This document shows positions 12,991 to 20,566 of a stretch of 20,580 bases of DNA, in pieces. How positions within the stretch are numbered: position 1 is the first letter of the stretch; every line of letters begins with the position of its first letter. A model generated the notes under the pieces. It was given only the letters and a program-made list of their open reading frames with translations. It searched no databases and was not told where the DNA came from. This DNA comes from a virus. The stretch spans positions 1-20,580 of IMG/VR virus record IMGVR_UViG_3300031623_000065, one strand, 5' to 3'. The translations under genes and the position numbers were made by a program.

Positions 12991-15515
12991 AGGACCATTC
13001 TGTATATTTTTATTTGTGGAGTGGAAGTGGGAGAGGCATTTGTTTTAACATGTAAGGAAAGAGGTGGATACGTTGCACCATTCTGTTCTTCTGAAAGCAT
13101 CATATTAACTGTCAGAGCACTTGAAGATGTGTGAGTAGAAACATAGCAGGGAACCCCATTAAAACTTCCTCCATTATCCCCAAGATTCGTTCTCTGCCAG
13201 TGTACGTTCCCCTGATAATGAGACGAATGTGTGTTTACCCCATTGCTATTTATTATTGCCAATGCTTGAACAGTATACCCATAAGTTGTGTTAATATTGT
13301 TCCAAGACATCTTAATAAGAAAACATCCCCCTCCTCCGGACCATGAAGCAAAATCAACAACAGTAATATCATAATAAGTATTTATTGTTGCTCCACTAGG
13401 AAACCCTGTAGCACTACCAGAATAAATAGGAGTACTTGCAAAATAACGACCGTGAACTGGCCCCCATCTTGCCGAGGTCGATCCTAAATTTTGTGTATTG
13501 TCAGCACCGGGAGTAATATGACCAGAGGAGTTAATGTGCAGTCTTTTTGTTCCATTCGTTTGCCATACATAACCACCTGTCGATGCAGTTACATTCATAT
13601 AAGCACTCCCGTATTCACTTGAGCTAGCATGTGTAATATATGTAGTGTAACTACCTGCCCCAGTACCTGTTCTAACCATACCAAAACTGTCAGGTATGGA
13701 TAAGGCATAAGCCGGTGAGGTATTGGCACTACCGATGCCTACTTTGCCAGTAGAAGTGTTACCATAAATCGTGTTACCAATGTTCAACTGGTTACTTGCA
13801 GTATTACTAACGACATTAACGTCTGTTCCTATAGTTATATTACTGGAACCAGTTGTGAGGCTAAGAGCAGCACTCTTCCCAATTGCTACATTATAACTTC
13901 CTGTGGTGTTATACATTGAGCTATTACCAATAGCTGTATTCTGATGTCCTGTGCATAAACCCAGTGCAGCATTCCCAATTGCCATATTAGAATCTCCTGA
14001 GATATTTTGTACAAGTGCCTGATCTCCAAGAGCGAAATTGTACATACCATCTGTGTTTTGCCCAAGTGCATTGTAACCAATACCAGTATTTTGTATGCCA
14101 GTGGTCGTAGAATACAAAGCTCTTTCACCAAAAGCAGTATTGTAGCTACCACCATTAATAGCATTAAGAGCATCTAGCCCAACACCTATATTCCTAGTTG
14201 AAACACTTTTGAAATGTATACCATTTAATGATGTTGCTGTTGCGACACCAAGAACTGGACTTGTTAATGTTAATCCTGCTATTGTTGCATTTGTTGATCC
14301 TGATCCTATTGATGTGCTTCCTATTGTTGGTGCTGAATAAATTGTGTTAGTGTCAGTTGATGAAAAGGTAGTTCCAGAGAGAGACATATTAGTCCCGGCT
14401 GAATAAGTTGTGTTAGTGTCGGTGTCAGTTGGTGTTACCCAAGTGTTATCTCCTCTTAAGAAAGTTGAACTTGATGCTGTACCCGTTGCTGATAACATTG
14501 CAATATCTACTGCACCTCCTTGAATAGTAAGAGCCGTAGTACCTGCAACATCACCTGTGTGTGTAACATTAGTTACTTTAGCTGTGTTAGCGTCAATTTC
14601 AGCTAAAAGTGTGTTAGCTAGTTTATCTTCTGTAACTGCATCGTTTGCTATATGTATAGTATCAATCGAAAAATCTTTATAATGAACACTATCAATACTA
14701 TCGTCATCTAATGCAAAAGTGACTGTATCATTAGAAACAGTACTTGTTAATGCAGTCCCGCCTAAAAGGTTTAATGTACCCCCAACAGCAAAAACATCAG
14801 TAGTTCCTGCATCTGCATTTAAACTAAAACTAGAACTAATTGCATTCGTTGAGGCTGCCGTTATTCTACCTTGAGCATCAATCGTAATAGCTGGGATTAG
14901 ACTTGCACTACCATATGAATTTGGTGTAACTGCAGTATCATCAAGATTAACTGTAATTGTGTTACTGGAACCTACACTGCTAAGTCCAGTTCCTCCTGCA
15001 ACAGTAAGTGATTCACTGTCCAAATCAACACTTAATGCACCACCAGAATCACCTTGAAAATCTAAATCTTGTGCAGTAATATTCTGGTCAATCTGGTCAA
15101 TGGTATGGTTGACCATACTACCCCACTTTTCGGCAGTTGCCGATCCTCCAACTACTGGCTTCAGAAAATTATAATTAGTGGAAGTGTTAAAACCGGAGTT
15201 GCTAAACTCCTCTCCGTATGTACCTCCACCACTTGAATAGAAATACAAGGTATCTGTGGTCGATCCAGAAGTAACGATTGTAGTCTTTGCATTAGCATTT
15301 CCCGGTGTACCTGCCTTCGTGACTCCAGTGGTGTATTCTGCCGATCCAGAGTTGTTGGACGTTATTGAAAACTGGAGTATTTGACCTGAGTTCGATGAAT
15401 CTGCTTGATCGAAGACATAGGTATCTCCATCACGGAAGGTCAGTTTGGGTGCAACTGCACCATCAATCAGAAACTTAGCATCTGCTACTGTGACTGTATA
15501 ATTTATCGTACTCAC
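12987..15515 (-). CDS. Large tail fibre with YadA-like head repeats
   Basis: 842 residues with a GTG start preceded by AGGTGAACC. Residues 1-105 resemble the cupredoxin-like beta-sandwich domain common in marine phage proteins, but the usual C-terminal Cys/His copper ligands are absent (TLYFYSSGGGTYGEEF at 89-104). Residues 130-144 are a WGSMVNHTIDQIDQN anchor, similar to the collar fibre. Residues 150-435 are Ser/Thr/Asn-rich beta repeats. Residues 441-565 hold about eight 16-17-residue YadA-like head repeats of the type AIGxxAL...tG..N. Then come a KVGIGSANTSP linker, an NLGSTSARWG motif (677-685) and a unique C-terminal domain (690-842), probably the receptor-binding tip. It is expected to be trimeric. 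The stop overlaps the next start (ATGA). Confidence 0.82.
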   Translation of the reverse strand: MSTINYTVTVADAKFLIDGAVAPKLTFRDGDTYVFDQADSSNSGQILQFSITSNNSGSAEYTTGVTKAGTPGNANAKTTIVTSGSTTDTLYFYSSGGGTYGEEFSNSGFNTSTNYNFLKPVVGGSATAEKWGSMVNHTIDQIDQNITAQDLDFQGDSGGALSVDLDSESLTVAGGTGLSSVGSSNTITVNLDDTAVTPNSYGSASLIPAITIDAQGRITAASTNAISSSFSLNADAGTTDVFAVGGTLNLLGGTALTSTVSNDTVTFALDDDSIDSVHYKDFSIDTIHIANDAVTEDKLANTLLAEIDANTAKVTNVTHTGDVAGTTALTIQGGAVDIAMLSATGTASSSTFLRGDNTWVTPTDTDTNTTYSAGTNMSLSGTTFSSTDTNTIYSAPTIGSTSIGSGSTNATIAGLTLTSPVLGVATATSLNGIHFKSVSTRNIGVGLDALNAINGGSYNTAFGERALYSTTTGIQNTGIGYNALGQNTDGMYNFALGDQALVQNISGDSNMAIGNAALGLCTGHQNTAIGNSSMYNTTGSYNVAIGKSAALSLTTGSSNITIGTDVNVVSNTASNQLNIGNTIYGNTSTGKVGIGSANTSPAYALSIPDSFGMVRTGTGAGSYTTYITHASSSEYGSAYMNVTASTGGYVWQTNGTKRLHINSSGHITPGADNTQNLGSTSARWGPVHGRYFASTPIYSGSATGFPSGATINTYYDITVVDFASWSGGGGCFLIKMSWNNINTTYGYTVQALAIINSNGVNTHSSHYQGNVHWQRTNLGDNGGSFNGVPCYVSTHTSSSALTVNMMLSEEQNGATYPPLSLHVKTNASPTSTPQIKIYRMVL

Positions 15516-15522
15516 GGTTCAC

Positions 15523-16413
15523 CTAAAATGAAGGATGTTTTGCTAAAATTATATACTGGACAGTAATATAGGGTTGCATATTGTTGTGTGATGCATCTCC
15601 TTCTGTTGAATCATCTGTTGACGCAACCCGAGTAGCTGCAAGGTTAGTCTGAGTGGTTGTAATTCCGGTTGCTTTTGCATCGGTAGTCAAAGTGTGATCG
15701 TGGTTATCAATGGTGATGTTGGTTAATTCATCCGGAACAGGCCATGTTCCAGTTGGATCGTCTTGATTCCTATCACGTCCTATACTGTAATCAGACTCTG
15801 GAGATGCGTAATCATGTCCAATTCCTGTAAGTGTATGACCATGTTTTGGATCATTTATTACCACTGGATCAGAGGAGGTTTTTCCACCAGTTTGATCTCC
15901 AATATGAAAGTGAGTAGTTGTAGGATCAATTGGATGAATGTGTCCCGAATCAGTTATTGGATGTGAATGTGTCGGGATTTGAGCATCTGCTAAAACGTGG
16001 GCTTCTGTACCTCCTGTAGTTGTTGCCATTTCTCGTATAGACCTTACACCAACAGTTCCATCACCAATAGTTGCAACATTATAGCCTACTGGAACTCTTG
16101 CTTGAAAATCTGGGAGGTTAAAATGAGTTGCTGCATTCGTCCCACTTGCATCGTATGTTGATCCAATCAATTCATAAAGGTCTTCATAATTATCTTGTAG
16201 TAAAATACCACCATCACAGACCAACCATGTTCCACCATTGAGGGTTGCCGTGGGTGCAGTTGACATGGGGAACATCTGGATCGTACCGATGGGGATTGCC
16301 AGGGACAATAATTCGTCAAGTTTGTCGATACCTATATTTACAATTCCTCCCCAGGAATTACGTGCTCCACCTACATTGGGTTTTTCAATACTGAAATTAG
16401 TTGTGTTTGCCAT
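15523..16413 (-). CDS. Tail-collar domain fibre protein
   Basis: 296 residues. Residues 13-34 carry a WGGIVNIGIDKLD anchor motif also found in the next fibre. Residues 40-110 form a phage tail collar domain: PIGTIQMFP, a GGTWLVCDGG strand-turn, YEDLYELIGSTY and FNLPDFQARVPVGY. Residues 149-240 contain five HxH motifs (149-151, 158-160, 168-170, 191-193, 238-240), as in T4-type fibre tips where HxH clusters from three chains bind metal ions along the trimer axis. The end, HNNMQPYITVQYIILAK, is the classical collar-protein C-terminus. The likely role is a trimeric receptor-binding or adhesin fibre. It starts three bases after the solenoid gene and its TAG stop overlaps the AGGTGA ribosome site of the next gene. 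Confidence 0.85.
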   Translation of the reverse strand: MANTTNFSIEKPNVGGARNSWGGIVNIGIDKLDELLSLAIPIGTIQMFPMSTAPTATLNGGTWLVCDGGILLQDNYEDLYELIGSTYDASGTNAATHFNLPDFQARVPVGYNVATIGDGTVGVRSIREMATTTGGTEAHVLADAQIPTHSHPITDSGHIHPIDPTTTHFHIGDQTGGKTSSDPVVINDPKHGHTLTGIGHDYASPESDYSIGRDRNQDDPTGTWPVPDELTNITIDNHDHTLTTDAKATGITTTQTNLAATRVASTDDSTEGDASHNNMQPYITVQYIILAKHPSF

Positions 16414-16416
16414 ATA

Positions 16417-16827
16417 TTAGCTTACTGTTTGAGTTGACCATGTTGCATCCGATAAATCCTGTTTGCCCCATGTTACATCCGATAAATTCTGTTCGTCCCA
16501 TGTTGCATCTGGTAAATCCTGCTTGTCCCATGCAAGGTATCCAAAAGTAAAAATAGTCCCTTGTCCTGTTACTGTGTCTCCAAAACCAGCCCATGTAGCA
16601 ACCGGATATGAGTACATGGTTGTCGTGCCTTGCATATCACCCCATCCTCTCCAAACTGCATTTCCAAATGTTAAAACAGTCGAAGTTGAAGAAGTTTGAG
16701 CGTATCCGTGCCTTTGTGCAATTCCAAACGTATTTACTGTGGAGGTTGCATCAAGGTCAGTGTGACCGACAATGACTCCTCTGCCAAATGTTCCCTGGTT
16801 AAATTTTGCGGAACCAAAACCTAGCAT
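16417..16827 (-). CDS. Repeat-solenoid virion protein
   Basis: 136 residues made almost entirely of repeats. Residues 13-93 hold four units of 20-21 residues, each starting TFG or a variant (TFGRGVIVGH, TFGIAQRHGY, TFGNAVWRGW, SYPVATWAGF), with a fifth start at 94 (TFGYLAW). From about residue 100 to 130 there are three 10-residue units (WDKQDLPDAT, WDEQNLSDVT, WGKQDLSDAT). Such regular Gly/aromatic repeats suggest a small beta-solenoid or propeller-like rod, probably a surface or fibre component. The 10-residue units come from a nearly exact 30-bp DNA repeat, so they are recent. It starts by a one-base TGATG overlap with the previous gene and ends three bases before the collar fibre. No named family is recognised. 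Confidence 0.65.
   Translation of the reverse strand: MLGFGSAKFNQGTFGRGVIVGHTDLDATSTVNTFGIAQRHGYAQTSSTSTVLTFGNAVWRGWGDMQGTTTMYSYPVATWAGFGDTVTGQGTIFTFGYLAWDKQDLPDATWDEQNLSDVTWGKQDLSDATWSTQTVS
16438..16527 (-). repeat. 30-bp tandem repeat, three copies, in coding DNA
   Basis: Three head-to-tail 30-base units start at 16438, 16468 and 16498, each beginning CCATGTT on the plus strand and followed by a partial CCATG at 16528. They differ at only a few positions. The unit length is a multiple of three and encodes a 10-residue repeat at the end of the solenoid protein, so copy number can change without a frameshift. Confidence 0.9.
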
Positions 16828-17243
16828 CAGTCAAGTTGTATCTTAATGGTGGATGCATTGAACTTGAAAATGTCTCCATCATTTATCGTTTTTGTTGTAG
16901 TGGTGGAAAAATCCGATTTTTGCAGATTTTGGAAGGCCACTAACTCACCTCCACTAGCTGATTCATAGATTCCTACCCATCCAACTATCCCCCAATCTCC
17001 TCCACTTGCTGTTGGAAACGTGATTGCTGACGTATTGGTTGCCTGTGCGACACCTGAACCACTTATCGTAAAAGCACAAATCTGACGGGCATACGCACTT
17101 CCTGACACCTCTGTTCCTCCTGCTGAGTCGGATGGAGTTGCAGTCAGTAGCCCGACATACCAATTAGTAGGCCTGTCGTATGTTGTTGAACCAAAAACGT
17201 GGTTTATTATTTTGTCTTCAAGGTAATTCGTGAGTCCTGCCAT
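16827..17243 (-). CDS. Small virion protein, possible neck/tail-fibre attachment type
   Basis: 138 residues beginning MAGLTNYLEDKIINHVFG, followed by NWYVGLLTATPSD and later WGIVGWVGIYES, with a Ser/Thr/Ala-rich beta-strand composition throughout. This N-terminal pattern (a short helix, then an x-YVGLxTxxP strand) is common in small phage virion proteins annotated as neck, head-fibre or tail-fibre-like (gp80-like). I recognise the pattern but cannot assign an exact role. It ends with KIQLD and shares one base with the following start (TGATG), so the two are translationally coupled. It lies nine bases after the adaptor gene, at the border between head and adhesin genes. Confidence 0.65.
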   Translation of the reverse strand: MAGLTNYLEDKIINHVFGSTTYDRPTNWYVGLLTATPSDSAGGTEVSGSAYARQICAFTISGSGVAQATNTSAITFPTASGGDWGIVGWVGIYESASGGELVAFQNLQKSDFSTTTTKTINDGDIFKFNASTIKIQLD

Positions 17244-17252
17244 ATTCGTTTA

Positions 17253-17864
17253 TTAGAAGGGTATGAATGAGATGCTCGGAGTTGAACCACTGAACTTGGC
17301 ATTTTCGTCCGATGTTGTGATTTGCTGAATAATCTGCTGGTATTTCCCAGCCCAGATTCCTACTCTTTCATCCTGTTGCAGGTAAGGGGCAGAATGCATT
17401 AAAGTTCCATAAAGATATGCATCTGGATGATTAGTTAATAACCAGTTCGTTGGGTTTGCAGAAAGTGTCGGAATCTTTTGGTAATACACAATCTCAAGTG
17501 TATATGTTCCATCTGGGACAGGTGCAAACTCGATATTATTCTGCATAATTGAATAATAAATTGGTTTACCCGTCTTGTCGTTTCTACGATGTATATCCAG
17601 GTTCTGGAGGTTTTTATACTCAAGTGGAGTCACTGGATCAGTCATCAACTCAATGTTCCTCATTCCAAGAAAATCATCCGGCAGTTTCACATACTGACCA
17701 TCAATCTGGCCTTGTGTCCGAACAGACATTTCCCGTACCCTCAAGGTCCTGTTAAAATCTGCTTCTGCCAGTGTGATGAAATCTGGGATTACGGAACTGA
17801 GGTCGGACCTGTTCAAGAAATCTGCAACTGATGCTTTCAGGTCAGTATAATTTGCTAATGCCAT
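17253..17864 (-). CDS. Head-tail adaptor protein, SU10 adaptor type
   Basis: 203 residues. The N-terminus (NYTDLKASVADFLNRSDL, then VIPDFITLAEADFNRTLRVREM) is the helical signature of the SU10-type adaptor family. The middle follows the usual pattern: KLPDDFLGMRNIEL (about 80-93), the TPLEYKN segment, then IEFAPVPDGTYTLEIVYYQKIP (about 131-152) and a C-terminal helical LLTNHPDAYLYGTLMHSAPYL segment. In the family these proteins sit as a ring under the portal and join it to the tail. Size is in the normal range. The start overlaps the end of the glycosyltransferase-like gene by 10 bases, with GGTGA just upstream of the ATG. The position after head genes and before tail genes agrees with the call. 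Confidence 0.85.
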   Translation of the reverse strand: MALANYTDLKASVADFLNRSDLSSVIPDFITLAEADFNRTLRVREMSVRTQGQIDGQYVKLPDDFLGMRNIELMTDPVTPLEYKNLQNLDIHRRNDKTGKPIYYSIMQNNIEFAPVPDGTYTLEIVYYQKIPTLSANPTNWLLTNHPDAYLYGTLMHSAPYLQQDERVGIWAGKYQQIIQQITTSDENAKFSGSTPSISFIPF

Positions 17865-18532
17865 GTTTCACCATAATTTAATGCCTTTACATCCTGTGAG
17901 AGAACGTGGTCAATAACACAGGGTATTGCTTTTTCTTTACACTGATCCCAGAATGGTATGTGGTCCTCGTTGAACCCTGGTGTACTTCCAATCTGTTTGT
18001 ATTCAAAAAATGGTATATCCAGAACATCAAATACTGGCATATTGAATAAAACCATGCCAAGTGCCACACCATCCACTTCCTCAGTTTCTGGTGCTGATGG
18101 GTCAGGAACAACCGTTCCGTTACCCCGGTAAGCAGCAAATTCTCCGAAAGAAGGGTTACGTAAATAATTTACCCCAAGCACTGCTCTTCCTCGTGCCAGC
18201 ATCCTATGTAGTGAATCTTCTGGGAAAACCAATCCTGTGGATAAAAAAAGGACATGTGTTGCTTCCCATCCGATTGCATCACCGATTAAATGATGCCTTA
18301 TTTCTGGTATTACCCTGCCACTTTGGGCAAAGACTTTTATTTCGTGTTCTCCCTCAAAATCACTTTTCTGAAAATGCTGAACCATATTTGCTAAACTCTC
18401 ACCGAACTTAGCAGGCCAGAATCCAGAAAATGAAGGTATTAAAACTGCAACTTTCAGAGTCTTCCGGGCCACGTCCGAAACATCTTGTTTGCCGGATCGT
18501 TTGCCCATACCTTCCAGTCTTTTGGTGACCAT
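17855..18532 (-). CDS. Glycosyltransferase-fold (GT-A-like) protein lacking DxD
   Basis: Up to 225 residues. The start of the fold is visible as KVAVLIPSFSG (27-37), followed by a helix and the segment EATHVLFLSTGLVFPEDSL (90-108). Phage and bacterial GT2-like proteins have a DxD metal/nucleotide-sugar motif at this exact place (LFxDxDxxFPxD). Here both acids are replaced, giving S98-T99-G100. The downstream marks of the family are kept: LARGRAVLGVNYLR (112-125), a glycine-rich GVALGMVLFNMPVF strand (155-168) and GFNEDHIPFW (187-195). It may be a structural or binding relative rather than an active enzyme. Start is uncertain: ATG 18532 overlaps the previous gene by 79 bases, whereas GTG 18472 overlaps by 19. 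It overlaps the adaptor start by 10 bases. Confidence 0.7.
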   Translation of the reverse strand: MVTKRLEGMGKRSGKQDVSDVARKTLKVAVLIPSFSGFWPAKFGESLANMVQHFQKSDFEGEHEIKVFAQSGRVIPEIRHHLIGDAIGWEATHVLFLSTGLVFPEDSLHRMLARGRAVLGVNYLRNPSFGEFAAYRGNGTVVPDPSAPETEEVDGVALGMVLFNMPVFDVLDIPFFEYKQIGSTPGFNEDHIPFWDQCKEKAIPCVIDHVLSQDVKALNYGETWH

Positions 18533-18750
18533 TTCTCCCGTAATGATTGATCTAAAACGAATCTAGGGATACATGCTGAGTGCCGTATTCCTTTTGACGG
18601 TTGTAGCTCAGACATATCCTTTGCCAGCTTTATGATAGGTTCAACGTCCTCTGTTGACTCAATCGTAAAGCTCTTATCGTGTTGATCCCAAGAGAAGACT
18701 TCCGTCCTCCCCTGAGACCAATCGAGCAGAGTTTTCCTGCTTGCAGACAT
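18454..18750 (-). CDS. Small conserved-looking head protein, function unknown
   Basis: 98 residues, soluble, with several Trp residues (including WSPKDWKVWANDPANK near 73-88) and no membrane segment. It begins one base after the capsid stop and has no clear Shine-Dalgarno of its own, so it is probably translated by coupling to the capsid gene. Its 3' end overlaps the longest reading of the following gene by 79 bases, and by only 19 bases if that gene starts at its GTG (18472). Position between capsid and adaptor genes suggests a head or head-completion role. I do not recognise the family. The compact placement and protein-like composition support it as a real gene. Confidence 0.7.
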   Translation of the reverse strand: MSASRKTLLDWSQGRTEVFSWDQHDKSFTIESTEDVEPIIKLAKDMSELQPSKGIRHSACIPRFVLDQSLREKWSPKDWKVWANDPANKMFRTWPGRL

Positions 18751-18751
18751 A

Positions 18752-19702
18752 TTACGAAACAGTCAGATCGGCACAAATGCCGGAGGCTGCTTGGTTTTTG
18801 GCAATTAGTGCATATTCCACTAAAAGTGCCTTTTTGTTTGCATCAGAAGTTTTTGCTATGTCTTCTTGCTTGAAATCTCTGAAATATGCTACAGACCAAT
18901 ACTCAGGGTCCAGAACAAATGCAGATTGTTCACGTTGGAAACGATTTGGGATAACTTTCAAATCTCCAAAGTCAGAAGCATACAAATCTGCTGCTGCCTG
19001 GATTTTTGTTGCCCCAATCATCTGACGTGCCGAGGTACGGCCCCCGAAACTAGCACTTACCACACCCTTGTTATATGGACCAACCATTAAAACGGATGGG
19101 TCCCCACCACTTGAGTATGTTGCCTGAATTACTGCCTTCAGAATGGTTTCTGTGAAAGCTCTTTTTGTAGTTGCATCCACTGGGGCTGCACCTGCACCTG
19201 CACCAGAACCAACTGTTGAACCACCACCACGACTTACGTTAGAAGAAGTCCAAGTCTCCAACCCACCTGTTTTACGGGCTGCTGTTGCTGTGCCAGCACT
19301 TTTGCCTACGTTTTGGGTGAGTACAGTTTCCATATCTCGCTTTAATTGCTTAGAATTTTTTGCGAGCTGAAGTGCCATCTCTGAATCTCTGCCAGCATTG
19401 TTACTTGCTTGCTGAGAACCAGAAATCATCACTGTGTTGGATGAGATTTGGGTATGGTTTGAGAGTCTCGTTGTTACAGGAACAGCAGAAAATGCATACA
19501 AATCTCCCTCGATCTGTGCATTATGTGCTGCTGCAGCAAGGGTATCCGTTTGCCATTCTGTTAAAGTGTTAGTTGCCTTCGACCTGCCGATCATTGACAT
19601 AAAAGGCACATCTGAAGGTGAAATATTATAAATTGTGTTTGCCAAATCTTCTCTACGACCAATTGCCGTGTAAGTTTGGTATGTTCCAGCTATAGCTGCC
19701 AT
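18752..19702 (-). CDS. Major capsid protein, SU10/DUF5309 family
   Basis: 316 residues. The N-terminal region (about residues 8-55) has the pattern of the SU10-type major capsid family: a REDLANTIYNISPSDVPF segment, then a short Ser/Lys loop and a TLTEWQTDTLA segment. These proteins form the icosahedral shell with an HK97-like fold. Residues 153-178 are a Gly/Ser/Ala-rich flexible loop, and the C-terminal half (about 235-300) has the expected DFGDLKVIPNRF and DPEYWSVAYF strands. The start is well supported by an AAGGAG Shine-Dalgarno six bases before the ATG, the strongest ribosome site among the head genes, which fits the most abundant virion protein. It follows the scaffold gene by 15 bases and is followed after one base by the next small gene. 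Confidence 0.92.
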   Translation of the reverse strand: MAAIAGTYQTYTAIGRREDLANTIYNISPSDVPFMSMIGRSKATNTLTEWQTDTLAAAAHNAQIEGDLYAFSAVPVTTRLSNHTQISSNTVMISGSQQASNNAGRDSEMALQLAKNSKQLKRDMETVLTQNVGKSAGTATAARKTGGLETWTSSNVSRGGGSTVGSGAGAGAAPVDATTKRAFTETILKAVIQATYSSGGDPSVLMVGPYNKGVVSASFGGRTSARQMIGATKIQAAADLYASDFGDLKVIPNRFQREQSAFVLDPEYWSVAYFRDFKQEDIAKTSDANKKALLVEYALIAKNQAASGICADLTVS

Positions 19703-19717
19703 AATTACTCCTTATTG

Positions 19718-20566
19718 TTATTTTGAACGAATCATGTTATAGAATACTCCAGCAGCATCCTCGACACTGCCAGATTTTTTAAGTCTCTGTGCTGCCTTTC
19801 CAGCTTTCATTTTACTGGGTTCTCCAGACTGTGATCCTGCTCTTAAATTTTGACGTTGGACGGGTTTAAGGCTTTTACGTTTTTCAGTAAGTTGGTCATA
19901 TTTCATTGCTTTTCTCATTGTTGCAACTGCTCTGGCATCATAGGCATTATCCAACTCTTCTTTTGTGAATTTACCTGTTGTGCTTGCCCACTCAAGAACC
20001 AACTTCTTTTCTGCATCAGCCACTTTTGTATCATCCCACTCAGGAACGAGGGATTTAAGCTCGTTATGTTGTGAGGATACAAATTGCTCCTTTTCAAGTT
20101 GTCTTTCTGCAGCCTCCTGTGCCCTCAACTGTTCTAGTTGAATGGACCGTTGGTGTTCCTGCATCTGACCTTCTCTTAGAGCATCCCGTTCCATCATCCA
20201 CTGCATCGGATCGGTGTCTTTAAGATTTTCCCAATAAGCACTATCATGCTGTTCAGGTTGAGTCTGTGCTTTGGCATGCTCAAGGATGGAGATTGCTTGT
20301 TCCCTCATTTGTCTTGAGTCTGCCTGTTCCTGCTCAAAAGCCTTTCGATCTGTTGCTAGGCTTTGGCTTTTCTGAGTATAATTCTCACCTTTGGAAAAAT
20401 TGTCTTGTAATGCCTGTAAGGTGACGGATTTGGTTTCTCCATCGGACTTGACTTCAAAAAGCTGCTCCTCTGGTTCTTCCTCATCCTCCTCATACTCTTC
20501 TTCCTGCACATCCTCTAAGTCTGGTTCTTCTTCAGACTCTGACATCAACTGGTTATCTTCGTTCAC
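19718..20566 (-). CDS. Putative capsid scaffolding protein
   Basis: About 282 residues, very acidic at the N-terminus (Glu/Asp-rich over the first 40 residues), then a long charged Gln/Glu/Lys-rich helical stretch with coiled-coil character, and a basic C-terminal tail ending in FYNMIRSK. This acidic-coil-basic layout and the position directly before the major capsid gene are typical of podovirus scaffolding proteins, which bind capsid subunits during prohead assembly and then leave. A GTG start at 20566 is preferred because GAGGAA lies six bases upstream (20578-20573). A TTG at 20572 is also in frame and the frame stays open to the window edge, so a longer protein cannot be excluded. There is no recognisable enzymatic domain. 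The role is inferred from composition and context. Confidence 0.7.
   Translation of the reverse strand: MNEDNQLMSESEEEPDLEDVQEEEYEEDEEEPEEQLFEVKSDGETKSVTLQALQDNFSKGENYTQKSQSLATDRKAFEQEQADSRQMREQAISILEHAKAQTQPEQHDSAYWENLKDTDPMQWMMERDALREGQMQEHQRSIQLEQLRAQEAAERQLEKEQFVSSQHNELKSLVPEWDDTKVADAEKKLVLEWASTTGKFTKEELDNAYDARAVATMRKAMKYDQLTEKRKSLKPVQRQNLRAGSQSGEPSKMKAGKAAQRLKKSGSVEDAAGVFYNMIRSK

Noticed and set aside
12987-16413. Diversity-generating retroelement target in the fibre genes
   Set aside because: No reverse transcriptase and no template repeat of the fibre C-termini is visible in the window.
17855-18532. Active glycosyltransferase annotation
   Set aside because: The fold marks are present but the DxD position reads STG, so activity should not be assumed.
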